DNA from: Streptomyces sp. YIM 130001
Lineage (GTDB): Bacteria > Actinomycetota > Actinomycetes > Streptomycetales > Streptomycetaceae
NCBI RefSeq assembly: GCF_003574445.1
Contig: NZ_KZ984557.1
Location: 1 to 55,801, forward strand
Direction of reading: 5' to 3'
DNA: 55,801 bases
Shown: piece by piece, positions 1-8,772 of the stretch
How the letters are laid out: the number at the start of each line of letters is the position of its first letter
Position numbering within the stretch: the stretch's first letter is position 1
Notes under the pieces: generated by a model
What the model was told of the DNA's origin: nothing
What the model saw: the letters and a program-made list of their open reading frames with translations, nothing else
Database searches by the model: none
Position numbers and translations under genes: made by a program

Positions 1-50
1 GTGACCGGCGGGGCCCACGATCGGCCGTGCCGGAGCCTAGGATCGGCCGT

Positions 51-806
51 ATGGCGACTCGACTTGTGCAGATTCATCTCAAGGCCCGCGACGACGCGGC
101 GCTCGGCCGGTTCTGGGCCGAGGCGCTCGGCTGGGGTGTCTCCAGCGAGGGGCCCGGGGTGACGAATCTCGAGCCCGAGGGCTTCGTCTACCCGTCCCCC
201 GACGCCGTCGTCATCGACGTCGTCGCCGACCCGCAGCCCAAGACGGCGAAGAACCGTGTGCACCTCGACCTCGCCACGACCTCCGCCGCCCATCAGTCGG
301 AGCTGGTGGCGCGCCTGCGGAAGCTCGGTGCGACACCAGCCGACGTGGGCCAGGGCGACGTCCCGTGGACGGTCCTCGCCGATCCGGAGGGCAACGAGTT
401 CTGCGTACTGGAACCCCGGGAGATGTACCGGGACACGGGGCCGGTCGCCGCGGTGGTGGTCGACTGCGCCGACCCCTCGGGCGCGGGCCGGTTCTGGGGC
501 GGGGCGACGGACTGGACGCTGCACGAGGGGACCGGCGAGCACGCCCGATTCCGCTCCGCGCGCGGCGTCGGACCGTACCTCGAGTTCCTCCGTACCCCCG
601 GCCTGACGACGGGCTGGAGCCGGGCGGACCGGCCGCGCATCCACCTCGACCTCCGCCCGTACCCCGGTGACGACCAGGAGGGCGAGGCGGCCCGGCTGCG
701 GTCGCTCGGCGCCACCGACATCGACTTCGGCCAGGGCGACGAGGTCCCGTGGACGTGCCTCGCCGACCCGGAGGGCAACGAGTTCTGCATCCTCACCCCG
801 GCCTGA
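51..806 (+). CDS. VOC (glyoxalase/bleomycin-resistance fold) family protein, two domains
   Basis: A 251-aa protein made of two tandem vicinal-oxygen-chelate modules, roughly residues 2-125 and 130-250. Each module ends with the motif DPEGNEFC(V/I)L, and each repeats the pattern HLDL...LGAT...GQGD.PWT. This looks like an internal duplication of one VOC unit. The family covers glyoxalases, dioxygenases and resistance proteins; the substrate here cannot be read from sequence. ATG at 51 is preferred because the next residues (ATRLVQIHLKA) open the first domain; an in-frame GTG at 27 would add eight residues. It is convergent with the MMPL gene, only 12 bp away. Confidence 0.85.
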   Translation: MATRLVQIHLKARDDAALGRFWAEALGWGVSSEGPGVTNLEPEGFVYPSPDAVVIDVVADPQPKTAKNRVHLDLATTSAAHQSELVARLRKLGATPADVGQGDVPWTVLADPEGNEFCVLEPREMYRDTGPVAAVVVDCADPSGAGRFWGGATDWTLHEGTGEHARFRSARGVGPYLEFLRTPGLTTGWSRADRPRIHLDLRPYPGDDQEGEAARLRSLGATDIDFGQGDEVPWTCLADPEGNEFCILTPA

Positions 807-818
807 ACCCGGCACCTC

Positions 819-2939
819 CTACGGGTCCTCGCGCGCGGTACCCGCCGTTCCGTCGTCCTTCGCCCCGGCGAGCTTGCTGGGCCACCAGGCCTTCGGTCCG
901 ATGTCGACGACCAGGGCGGGGACCAGGAGGGAGCGGACGACCAAGGTGTCCAGGAGGACGCCGAAGGCGACGATGAAGGCGACCTGGACCAGGAACGCCA
1001 GCGGGATCACCATCAGCGCCGCGAACGTGGCGGCCAGCACCACCCCCGCCGAGGTGATCACGCCGCCGGTGGTGGTGAGCCCGCGCAGTACGCCGCGACG
1101 GGTGCCGAGCCTCAGGGTCTCCTCCCGTACGCGTGACATCAGGAAGATGTTGTAGTCGACGCCGAGCGCCACCAGGAACACGAATCCGTACAGCGGCACC
1201 GAGGCGTCCGTACCGCTGAAGCCCAGCAGATGCTGGAAGACGAGGGACGAAACCCCGATCGTGGCAAGGAAGTTGAGCCCGACCGTGGCCACCAGGAGCA
1301 CGGGTACGAGCAGGGAGCGCAGCAGCAGGACGAGGATCAGCAGGATGATGCCGAGCACCACGGGGACGATGACCGTGCGGTCGTGGGCGGCCGTCCGCTG
1401 GGTGTCGTACTGCTGCGCCGTGTAGCCGCCGACCAGGGCGTTCGCGTCGGGCACCGAGTGCAGCCGGGCGCGCAGCCGTTGGACGGTGTCCTTCGCTGTG
1501 TCGCTGTCGGCGCCTGCGGCGAGGGTGGCGTCGATGCGGACCCGGCCGTCCACGACGAGAGGTTCGCCCGCTCCGGGGCGGCCGGAGGCGGAGACCGTGC
1601 CGGCCGATGCGACGCCTTCGGTGCCTCGGGCGGCTTCGACGACCCGGCCGGCCCGGCCGGCGTCCGCGATGATGACCGCCGGGTTGCCGGAGCCGCCGGG
1701 GAAGTGCCGGCCGAGGGTCTCCTGCGCGGACACCGAGGGCGCTTCGTTGACGAAGATCTCGTCCAGTGGCACGCCCTTGGCGGACAGGCCGGGCGCGAAG
1801 GCGGCAAGCGCGGTGAGGACCAGCGCGGTCGTCACCCACACCTTGCGGGGCGCGCGGTCCACCGTCGCGGCGATACGGCGCCAGACGCCGCGGCCCTCGG
1901 GCGCCTCCGCGCGCGGGGTGGCGGGCCAGTACGCGGATCGGCCGAGCAGCGCGAGCGCGGCCGGCAGGAACGTCAGCGTGGACAGCACCGCGCAGACGAT
2001 GCCGATGGCGCCGACCGGGCCGAGCGCGCGGTTGTTCGTCAGGTCGCTGGCGAGCAGTGCGAGCAGGCCGAGTGCGACGGTGGCCGCGCTGGCGGTGATC
2101 GCACCGAAGGAGCGCCGCACCGCGGCCCTGGCCGCGGCGAACCGGTCGCCGCCGACGGCCAGTTCCTCACGGAAGCGGGCCGCGAGGAGCAGTGCGTAGT
2201 CGGTGGCCGCGCCGATCACCAGGATGGAGAGGATGCCCTGCACCTGGCCGTCCACGCGCACCAGATCGCGGTCCGCGAGGACGTACAGCACCGCGCAGGC
2301 CAGGCCGAGGGCGAACACCGACCCCAGGATGATCAGCAGCGGCAGCAGCACGCTGCGGTACACGAGCAGCAGGATGAGCAGGACGGCCGCGAGCGCCACA
2401 CCGAGCAGCAGACCGTCGATCCCCGCGAACGCGTCGGAGAGGTCCGCCTGGCTCGCCGCGGGGCCGGCGATCTGCGCCTCGGTCCCGGGGACCGAACCGG
2501 CCGCCTTCGTCAACTTCTCCAGTACTACGGGGAGTTCGTCCCCGAGGTCCGGTTCGAGCTGGACCACGGACTGCAGGGCCTCGCCGTCCTCGGAGGGCAG
2601 CGCCGGGGACGGGTCCCCGACGATCCCGGGGTGTCCGGCCAGGCCGGCGACGGCCCGGGTCGCGGTGCGCTGCTGGTCCTCGGTGACCTGCTTGCCGCCC
2701 TCGCCGCCGTCCGCCGTCCAGACGACGATCGCCGGCACGGTCTCGGACTGGTCGAAGGCCTCGCGCGCGTCGAGCACGCGGGTGGACTCGGCGTCCCGCG
2801 GCAGGAAGGCCGCCTGGTCGTTGGTGGCGACCTCGCCGAGCTTGCCCGCGAACGGGCCGAGCGTGCCGCCCACGCCCAGCCAGACGATCAACAGGACGAG
2901 CGGTACGAGCCACCGTGCCCAGCGCGGCGTTCTTCTCAT
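819..2939 (-). CDS. MMPL family (RND superfamily) membrane transporter
   Basis: A 706-aa protein with the architecture of actinobacterial MmpL/RND exporters. There is an N-terminal transmembrane helix (about 10-30), a large extracytoplasmic domain, a cluster of helices about 175-340, a second external domain, and a second cluster about 520-690. The Asp-Tyr pairs typical of MmpL proton relays are visible near residues 247 (GAATDY) and 595 (LGVDY). MmpL proteins export lipids, polyketides or drugs using the proton gradient. It is divergent from a MarR regulator with a palindrome between them, which suggests MarR-controlled efflux. The substrate is unknown. Confidence 0.9.
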   Translation of the reverse strand: MRRTPRWARWLVPLVLLIVWLGVGGTLGPFAGKLGEVATNDQAAFLPRDAESTRVLDAREAFDQSETVPAIVVWTADGGEGGKQVTEDQQRTATRAVAGLAGHPGIVGDPSPALPSEDGEALQSVVQLEPDLGDELPVVLEKLTKAAGSVPGTEAQIAGPAASQADLSDAFAGIDGLLLGVALAAVLLILLLVYRSVLLPLLIILGSVFALGLACAVLYVLADRDLVRVDGQVQGILSILVIGAATDYALLLAARFREELAVGGDRFAAARAAVRRSFGAITASAATVALGLLALLASDLTNNRALGPVGAIGIVCAVLSTLTFLPAALALLGRSAYWPATPRAEAPEGRGVWRRIAATVDRAPRKVWVTTALVLTALAAFAPGLSAKGVPLDEIFVNEAPSVSAQETLGRHFPGGSGNPAVIIADAGRAGRVVEAARGTEGVASAGTVSASGRPGAGEPLVVDGRVRIDATLAAGADSDTAKDTVQRLRARLHSVPDANALVGGYTAQQYDTQRTAAHDRTVIVPVVLGIILLILVLLLRSLLVPVLLVATVGLNFLATIGVSSLVFQHLLGFSGTDASVPLYGFVFLVALGVDYNIFLMSRVREETLRLGTRRGVLRGLTTTGGVITSAGVVLAATFAALMVIPLAFLVQVAFIVAFGVLLDTLVVRSLLVPALVVDIGPKAWWPSKLAGAKDDGTAGTAREDP

Positions 2940-3032
2940 GGGATCCCTCTGCGGTGCGTGCTTACTGTGCGCGTGGTCGTGCTTCGTGTGTACGTGGGGG
3001 TCGTGCCCGGGTTGTGCTCGGCGCGATCCGGC

Positions 3033-3075
3033 TTATGTCGACCATAAAGTATCTCAACGATCGAGAGACCTTATC
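3033..3075. promoter_or_regulatory. Candidate MarR operator between MMPL and marR genes
   Basis: The 144-bp divergent spacer is AT-richer than its flanks. It contains the palindrome TTATG-N5-CATAA at 3033-3047, followed by a looser TCTC-N7-GAGA dyad near 3052-3066. MarR proteins usually bind such dyads beside their own promoter. Assigning it to the adjacent MarR is inference. Confidence 0.45.
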
Positions 3076-3083
3076 CTTGGGGG

Positions 3084-3596
3084 ATGCGCAGCACCGAAGG
3101 CACCCCGACCCCGCAGTCCTCGCGTCGTCTCGGCGATCCGACCGGCCTGCAGCAGTTCGCCGTCCTGTTGCGCCGGATGAACAGCGAGTTCAACCGCATC
3201 TCGCACGAGTTCGCCCAGGCCCAGGGCCTGCACCTCACCGACGTACAGGCCCTGATCGCGATCCTGGACGCGCACGGCGGCGGGGACGGGGACGGGGACG
3301 AGCCCATGACTCCCGGCCGCCTCCGGACTCAGCTCAACCTCACCTCGGGAGCCATGACCGCCTGTCTCGACCGCCTCGAGCGGGCCGGCCACATCCGCCG
3401 CGTCCGCGCCGCCGACGACCGCAGGGTGGTGCACCTGCACTACGCGGACGCGGCGAAGGGCGTCGCCCGCGACTACTTCAAACCCCTCGCGGACGGTACG
3501 GCCGCCACCCGCTCACGCTTCAGCCCCGACGAACTCACCACCGTCGTCCGCTTCTTGTCCGATCTGAACCACGAGCTGGGGCAGCTGCGCCGATGA
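3084..3596 (+). CDS. MarR family transcriptional regulator
   Basis: A 170-aa winged-helix regulator. The core runs from LTDVQALIAIL through LRTQLNLTSGAMTACLDRLE (recognition helix) to the wing AADDRRVVHLHY, as in the MarR/SlyA family. Its C-terminal helix would form the dimer interface. It is divergent from the MMPL exporter and probably represses it in a ligand-responsive way. A short insert of alternating Gly and Asp (about residues 71-77) precedes the DNA-binding core. Its TGA stop overlaps a possible ATG of the following gene (ATGA). Confidence 0.9.
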   Translation: MRSTEGTPTPQSSRRLGDPTGLQQFAVLLRRMNSEFNRISHEFAQAQGLHLTDVQALIAILDAHGGGDGDGDEPMTPGRLRTQLNLTSGAMTACLDRLERAGHIRRVRAADDRRVVHLHYADAAKGVARDYFKPLADGTAATRSRFSPDELTTVVRFLSDLNHELGQLRR

Positions 3597-4834
3597 GCCC
3601 CGGACCCGGCCCGCACAGGACTGCGGGAACCATCCGACCCCGTGGCCGGGTCGTACCCCGTATGCGGCTACGACCCCGGGCGCTCGCCCCCTGCCTCGCC
3701 CTCCTCCTTGGGCTCACGGTCTCCGGTGCGCCGGAGGCCGTCGCGGCGGCGGAGCCCGGCGCACAGCTGCGGGCTCCCGGGGCCGTACGGCCGGGTGGTG
3801 ACGAGGCGGCCGTACGGCCGGGTGGCGAGGAGGCGGAGGCGAAGCCCCGCTTCGAGGTGAGCCTGCGCAAGGAGCCGGGCAGCGTGCAGCCGGGCGGCAC
3901 CGCCAAGATCGAGCTGAGCGTACGCAACGTCGGCACCGTGGAAGCCCCGGACGGAGTCGGCGTCACCGTCGAGGCCGGTGACGGCGTCACCCTCGATCCG
4001 CTGCGGAGCAACTGCGGCCGGGCCGACGGAGTCCCGTCCGTCGCCCACTGCCGCTTCGACCGGGCCCCGGACCCGGGCGAGACCGCCACCCTGGACGCAC
4101 CGCTGCTCCTCGACGTCCCCGAGCACCTGCTGCACGTCTGGGTGGAGGCGAAGGCCTGGCCGCGCGGTGCGGGCCTGGACGACAAGCAGGAGGCGTACCG
4201 CAAGCGCAGCGAGCGGTACGGGACCTGGCGGACCGCGAAGGACGGCGCCCCGGCGGCGAAGCTCGAACCGGGAAGCCCACCCGACGGCAGCGAGTTCGCC
4301 CGGAGCCGCGAAGTCTGGTTCACCGTGGACACCCGCCTCGATGTGAGCGTCATCGGCCGTACGATCACCGGCCGGCAGGGCGGGACCGTCGACTTCCCGA
4401 TCGGGATCCGGGAGCGCTGGCCGGACGGCAGCGACGAGAGCCCCAACCACGTGAGCTACACCTACCGTTTCACCGCCCCCGAGGGCACAGCGGTCGTGGG
4501 CGTACCCGAGGACTCCGGTACGCCGATGTGCAAGCGCAAGGGCTCGCGCACCGTGCTCTGCCCCGACAACCTCCACGGCGAGCGCATACGCCTGCGGATC
4601 GACGCGGCCGCCGCTGGTGCGAAGGGCCGAGCCGAGATCGTCCACAGCGGGAAACGCTCGGCCCGCGACCCCGACCGCGGCAACGACCGCGTGGACCTGG
4701 CACTGCGCGTGGACGGCGCGACCACCGCATTCCGCATCCGCAGTCTCACCACGGCCGTCGGGCCCTGGCTCCTGGGCGCCGCCGCAGTGGTGGCGGCAGC
4801 GGCGGCGGTGTACCGGAGGCGCGGGGCGGCCTGA
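3593..4834 (+). CDS. Secreted, C-terminally membrane-anchored protein of unknown function
   Basis: No enzyme family is recognised. A signal peptide (MRLRPRALAPCLALLLGLTV, then APEAVAAAEP) begins at the internal ATG 3662. The ATG at 3593 overlaps the marR stop (ATGA) and would give a longer n-region, so either start is possible. The mature part looks like a CARDB/DUF11-type beta-sandwich (KIELSVRNVGTVEAPDGVGV). A C-terminal transmembrane helix is followed by the positive tail YRRRGAA. Residues encoded at 3782-3835 form two copies of the nonapeptide AVRPGG(D/E)EA. It is probably an exported surface protein held by its C-terminus. Confidence 0.75.
   Translation: MSPGPGPHRTAGTIRPRGRVVPRMRLRPRALAPCLALLLGLTVSGAPEAVAAAEPGAQLRAPGAVRPGGDEAAVRPGGEEAEAKPRFEVSLRKEPGSVQPGGTAKIELSVRNVGTVEAPDGVGVTVEAGDGVTLDPLRSNCGRADGVPSVAHCRFDRAPDPGETATLDAPLLLDVPEHLLHVWVEAKAWPRGAGLDDKQEAYRKRSERYGTWRTAKDGAPAAKLEPGSPPDGSEFARSREVWFTVDTRLDVSVIGRTITGRQGGTVDFPIGIRERWPDGSDESPNHVSYTYRFTAPEGTAVVGVPEDSGTPMCKRKGSRTVLCPDNLHGERIRLRIDAAAAGAKGRAEIVHSGKRSARDPDRGNDRVDLALRVDGATTAFRIRSLTTAVGPWLLGAAAVVAAAAAVYRRRGAA
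3782..3835 (+). repeat. Two tandem 27-bp units inside the secreted protein gene
   Basis: Units at 3782-3808 and 3809-3835 differ at only a few bases and encode the nonapeptides AVRPGGDEA and AVRPGGEEA. They form part of the linker directly after the signal peptide, where length changes would be tolerated. Confidence 0.8.
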
Positions 4835-4908
4835 CCCGGCCCGCCGTGGGACGGCCCGACTCCCCGGCCGTAGCAGGCGAGGAGTACGTACGCCGGTACC
4901 CTTCCCGC

Positions 4909-5502
4909 GTGACCCAGCCCTCCGACCCGGACCGACGCCGCCCTCCGAACGACGGGCCCAAGGCCGCCGCCCGCAACAGGGCCGCGCTCATCGCCGCCGC
5001 CCGGGAGATCTACGCACAGCAGGGCCTGGACGCCCCGCTGTCCGCGATCGCGCGCCGAGCCGGCGTCGGACAGGGCGTGCTGTACCGGAACTTCCCCGAC
5101 CGGGCCGCCGTGGCGACCGCGGTCCTGGAGGAGAACGTGCGGCAGATCGAGCAGGCGGCCGCGGTCGAGGGCGCCACGTTCGAGGATGTACTGGGCGTGC
5201 TGACCTGGCACTTGACCGAATCGGCGGCGTTCATCGGCCTGTTGCACGCCGAGCGCGCCGGCCCCCGCTCCGGCGACCTGCGCGAGCGTGCCCTCGACCT
5301 GTCCGGGCGCGTCGAGCGCGGCCTGCGGGGGCACCTGCCGGAGGGCCATCCACTCGGCGGGGCGGACGATCTCATGCTCGCCGTCGCCATGGTCTCCGCC
5401 GCCGCGACCGGCCCCACCCGTGCGGACCGCAGTCGCCGCGCACTCGCCGCCTGGCGCCTGCTCGACGTCGAGGTGGGACCGGTACGACCGCACGAGGGTT
5501 GA
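4909..5502 (+). CDS. TetR/AcrR family transcriptional regulator
   Basis: A 197-aa protein. Residues about 20-65 form the TetR DNA-binding domain (ALIAAAREIYAQQGL ... IARRAGVGQGVLYRNFPDR), followed by an all-helical ligand domain. The GTG at 4909 is the last plausible start before this domain. No divergent gene is present, so its target is unclear. It ends at a strong hairpin shared with the convergent two-component operon. Confidence 0.88.
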   Translation: MTQPSDPDRRRPPNDGPKAAARNRAALIAAAREIYAQQGLDAPLSAIARRAGVGQGVLYRNFPDRAAVATAVLEENVRQIEQAAAVEGATFEDVLGVLTWHLTESAAFIGLLHAERAGPRSGDLRERALDLSGRVERGLRGHLPEGHPLGGADDLMLAVAMVSAAATGPTRADRSRRALAAWRLLDVEVGPVRPHEG

Positions 5503-5534
5503 GCCCCGCGCCCGGCCCCCCCCGGGCGCGGGGC
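5503..5534. terminator. Bidirectional hairpin terminator
   Basis: A perfect 13-bp G/C stem (5503-5515 with 5522-5534) around a six-C loop lies directly after the TetR stop. It is convergent with the response-regulator gene ending at 5637. No T-run follows, as is usual for Streptomyces terminators. Confidence 0.7.
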
Positions 5535-5636
5535 CCACTCGACTCGGCGGAGCAGGCGCCGCCGGACAGCTCTCCGGGCTCGCGGCACGGAGCAGGTGCC
5601 GCGTTGTCCGTCCACGCCCCCCACCGCGTCACCGTG

Positions 5637-6344
5637 TCAGCCGGCGCCGGAGGCAAGCCCGACCCGGTAGGCGAGGACGACCGCCTGGACCCGGTCGCGC
5701 AGGCCGAGCTTCGTCAGGATGCGCGACACATACGTCTTGACCGTCTCGGGAGTGATGAACAACTGCGCGGCGATCTCCCCGTTCGACAGGCCCTCGGCGA
5801 TCGCCTCGAGCACCTCGAGCTCGCGCGGAGTCAGTGCCCGTACGACGTCCTCCCTGGCCGACCGGGTGGTGTCGGCAGGACGCAGATGTTCGGCGAAGTG
5901 GCCGATCAGGTGGCGCGTGACGGCGGGCGCCAGCAGGGCCTCGCCCGCGGCGACCGTCCGGATCGCGCTGACCAGGGACGCCGGAGGCGCGTCCTTGAGG
6001 AGGAAGCCGCTGGCCCCGGCCCGCAGCGCGTCGTAGACGTAGGCGTCGACGTTGAACGTGGTGACGACCAGTACCTTCGGCGCGGACTCCGCGTCGGGAC
6101 CGGCCAGTTGCCGGGTCGCCTCGATCCCGTCGAGGAGCGGCATCCGGATGTCCATGACGACCACGTCGGGGCGCAGCCGCCGTGCGGCATCCACCGCCTC
6201 GTGCCCGTTCTCGGCCTCCCCGACGACCTCCATGTCGGGCTGCAGGGAGAAGATGGTGACGTAGCCGGTCCGTACCAGTGCCTGGTCGTCGCAGACGAGT
6301 ACACGGATCGGCGGCGCATCGTTCACGGGGGGCACGCGGGTCAC
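5637..6344 (-). CDS. NarL/LuxR-type DNA-binding response regulator
   Basis: A 235-aa protein. The N-terminal receiver domain has the acidic pocket (VLVCDDQ), the phospho-acceptor Asp in VVVMDIRMP (about residue 61) and the conserved Lys in FLLKDAP. The C-terminal LuxR helix-turn-helix is LTPRELEVLEAIAEGLSNGE...TVKTYVSRILTKL. The GTG start overlaps the stop of the upstream histidine kinase (GTGA), so the pair is co-translated. It is the likely transcriptional output of the kinase at 6341-7573. Confidence 0.93.
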   Translation of the reverse strand: MTRVPPVNDAPPIRVLVCDDQALVRTGYVTIFSLQPDMEVVGEAENGHEAVDAARRLRPDVVVMDIRMPLLDGIEATRQLAGPDAESAPKVLVVTTFNVDAYVYDALRAGASGFLLKDAPPASLVSAIRTVAAGEALLAPAVTRHLIGHFAEHLRPADTTRSAREDVVRALTPRELEVLEAIAEGLSNGEIAAQLFITPETVKTYVSRILTKLGLRDRVQAVVLAYRVGLASGAG

Positions 6345-7573
6345 TCCTGAACGGGCTTGGTCGGAAGCGTGGCGCGGACCTCGAACCCGCCCTCGGGCCG
6401 GGGGCCGGCCTCCAGTTCACCATCGGCCATCCGCACCCGTGCACGCAGCCCGGCCAACCCTCGTCCGCCCGTCGGGCTCGGCGTCCGCTCGACCGGTCGG
6501 GCCGTCGGTGTGTTCCCGGGGCCGTCGGTGGTCACCCCTATCTCGATGTGTTCCTCGCCGTGCCGGAGCAGGACCCTGACCGGCTGCCCTGCCGCGTGCT
6601 TCATCGCGTTGGTGAGCGCCTCCTGCACCACGCGGTACGCGGCCAGTTCCACCTTCACAGGCCCCGGGCGCCGCTCGCCCCGCTCACTGAACTCGACCGA
6701 CTGACCCGCGCTGCGGGCCTGTTCCACCAGGTCTCCCACCTGTCCCAGCGTGGGGGACCGGTCCGCGTGCACCGGGTCGGCGGGTGCGGAATCGCCGGTC
6801 GCCTCCAGTACGCCGAGCAGATACCGCAGTTCTGTCAGTGCCCGCCGGCCGGTGTCGCTCACCGCCGACATCCCCTCGCCGGCCCGTTCCGGTGCGGACG
6901 GGAGCAGGAACTGCGCCGCGTCCGCCTGGACCACCATCGCCGTCACATGATGGGTGACGACATCGTGCAACTCACGGGCGATCCGGGCCCGTTCGGCGGC
7001 CGTGGCCACCTCGGCGGCCAGCCGCCGCCGCTCTGCCTCTTCAGCTCGCCGGGTACGCACCATGCCCCCCATCAGCCAGACCACGGCCAGCACCAGATAG
7101 AACGCGAGATAGTCGGGGACGCCCTGCGGTGAGCCGAGAAGGTTCAAGGCGACGGCCAGTCCGGCGTAGCCGGCGCTCGCGACGGCAGCCGAACCGAGGC
7201 GGAACCGGACCTGGTGGGCGCCGGCCGAGTACAGGGCGAGATAGAGCCCCAGGCTCCCGAACGTCGTCGCGTAGCCCAGCGCCTGGTGCACGGCGAACGC
7301 GCAGGCGACGACGGCCAGAGTGCCCCCGGGCCACCGGCGGCGTGCCGCCAGCGGCAGGGTCTGGGCCAGAGTCAGCCCGATGCCCAGCGCACCGGCCGGA
7401 CGCTCGGGGAGATCTCCGATCTGCCCTCCGACGTTCGACAGGGTCGGCACGAAGGCGAGGACGGCGAGCACCAGGGCGCAGAGGCCGTCCTTGTGGAAGG
7501 CGGCCTGCTGCTGCCACCAGCGCAGCGGCGCCCGGAGAACGACACGCACCCACGGTGCCTGACGCGACGTCAC
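6341..7573 (-). CDS. Two-component sensor histidine kinase (HisKA_3 family)
   Basis: A 410-aa membrane kinase. The N-terminal half holds about four to six hydrophobic segments without a large sensor loop. The dimerisation/phospho-acceptor motif ARELHDVVTHHVTAMVVQAD contains the His. The HATPase_c domain includes EALTNAMKHA (N box) and GGRGLAGLRARV (G2 box). This is the DesK/NarX-like layout common in Streptomyces. It overlaps CPBP upstream and the regulator downstream by 4 bp each. The signal may be envelope-related, given the CPBP partner; that is inference. Confidence 0.93.
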   Translation of the reverse strand: MTSRQAPWVRVVLRAPLRWWQQQAAFHKDGLCALVLAVLAFVPTLSNVGGQIGDLPERPAGALGIGLTLAQTLPLAARRRWPGGTLAVVACAFAVHQALGYATTFGSLGLYLALYSAGAHQVRFRLGSAAVASAGYAGLAVALNLLGSPQGVPDYLAFYLVLAVVWLMGGMVRTRRAEEAERRRLAAEVATAAERARIARELHDVVTHHVTAMVVQADAAQFLLPSAPERAGEGMSAVSDTGRRALTELRYLLGVLEATGDSAPADPVHADRSPTLGQVGDLVEQARSAGQSVEFSERGERRPGPVKVELAAYRVVQEALTNAMKHAAGQPVRVLLRHGEEHIEIGVTTDGPGNTPTARPVERTPSPTGGRGLAGLRARVRMADGELEAGPRPEGGFEVRATLPTKPVQE

Positions 7574-8472
7574 TTTTCGTTTCCTCCAGTCTGCGGCTGT
7601 CGGCGCCGGGCGCGCCGCCCGGGTAGCAGGCCGCCGCTCCGTCGGGCGAGCACGACCATCGGGACGGTGATCAGCACGCCGATGAGGACCGGCACGATCG
7701 ACGCCTCCAGGCCGAAGGTGCCGCCGGTGAGCAGAGCCGAGCCGTGGGCGTCGACGCTGAACAGGCCCTCCGGAGTATGTCCGGAGAGCGGGATGCCGAG
7801 CAGTTGCTGGGTGGTGTTCCAGGCGAAGTGCAGCCCCACGACGAACCAGATGCTACGCCGCCACAGGAACGCGACTCCGAGCATCACGCCCGCCTGCAGG
7901 GCGATGGCCAACGCGCCCCAGGCGGAGGCTCCCGGGGCGCTCAGGTGGGCGACGCCGAAGAGCAGCCCGGTGATCACGATGGCGGCCCGGCTGCCCCACA
8001 CCTGTTCCAGTGCCTGCAGGGCGAGACCGCGGAACATCAGCTCCTCCGTGACCGCGGCGCCGATCTGCATCATGACCGCGGACCACACCACCGACAGGAA
8101 GCCGTTGCCCGCCCAGGAGAACGAGTAGCCCCCGAGAACGCTGACCAGGAGCACGGAGACGAGCATGAAGCCCAGGCCGACCGCACCGCCGAGCAACGCC
8201 TCCCGGCGGGCTCCCGTCCGGGCGATCTCCGGCGCGGAGCGCCGTGCGACGAAACGCATGACCGCCCAGTACACGGCCACTGCGGCGACCGCTCCCAGTA
8301 CCGGCACCGGGCCGGGGCCCGTAGCCGTCAGGCCGGAGACGAGGCCGACGCCGGCCATGCCCGTCAGCATCCAGCCGAGCGGAGAGCGGACGGCCCGGCC
8401 GAGACGGCCGCCTCGGCCGTCCTTGTCCGGGCCCGAGCCCGTGTCGTGTTGTGGTCCGGCAGCAGTGCCCAT
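7570..8472 (-). CDS. CPBP family intramembrane glutamic endopeptidase
   Basis: A 300-aa polytopic membrane protein. The CPBP/Abi signature residues are present: EELMFRG (EExxxR), the FGVAH region and HFAWN. These are the proposed catalytic Glu and metal or substrate His/Asn residues of Rce1-like proteases. ATG 8472 is chosen; an upstream in-frame start would add a Gly/His-rich segment with no conserved features. It is the first gene of a CPBP-kinase-regulator operon and may process or modulate the sensor, although no such role is shown by sequence alone. Confidence 0.88.
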   Translation of the reverse strand: MGTAAGPQHDTGSGPDKDGRGGRLGRAVRSPLGWMLTGMAGVGLVSGLTATGPGPVPVLGAVAAVAVYWAVMRFVARRSAPEIARTGARREALLGGAVGLGFMLVSVLLVSVLGGYSFSWAGNGFLSVVWSAVMMQIGAAVTEELMFRGLALQALEQVWGSRAAIVITGLLFGVAHLSAPGASAWGALAIALQAGVMLGVAFLWRRSIWFVVGLHFAWNTTQQLLGIPLSGHTPEGLFSVDAHGSALLTGGTFGLEASIVPVLIGVLITVPMVVLARRSGGLLPGRRARRRQPQTGGNEK

Positions 8473-8627
8473 GGCGGCCTCCCTGTGATGGTGGCCGCAC
8501 CCGTGGCGACCTGACGGCCACGCTAGGAATCCGCCGCCGTCCACGAATCACCCGCACAGGGACGGCTCCGGTAGCTCTCACGGGGGATGCGCCGCTTGCA
8601 CCGACTCTCGCGACAGGAACGGGACTT

Positions 8628-8762
8628 CGTACGGCGCCCCCTCAACTCCCTTCCACTCAGGGCCTAGTGGCGCTCGGAGCGCGCTATCGGTACGCACGCG
8701 AGCGCCGCGTACGGCCCGACTGTGCGACCCACTACCGCTGCCCCGAGGCCGACTTCGTCCGG
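8628..8762 (+). pseudogene. Decayed copy of the N-terminal coding region of the flavin monooxygenase
   Basis: In one forward frame this stretch reads PPQLPSTQGLVALGARYRYA, then ERRVRPDCATHYRCPEADF. It aligns with the start of the monooxygenase at 10012 (SPQLPSPDELVALKERYRLE, then ERRVRPDGASQYRPTEAEF). There is no start codon in the matching place, and similarity stops after about 45 codons, before the FAD motif. It sits directly beyond the lipoprotein gene, so a partial duplication of the monooxygenase now flanks that gene. It is non-coding today. Confidence 0.75.
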
Positions 8763-8772
8763 ACCGGGCGGC

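Noticed and set aside
1230..3047. Long plus-strand frame opposite the MMPL gene
   Set aside because: It is a composition shadow of the transporter, with no domain and no ribosome-binding site.
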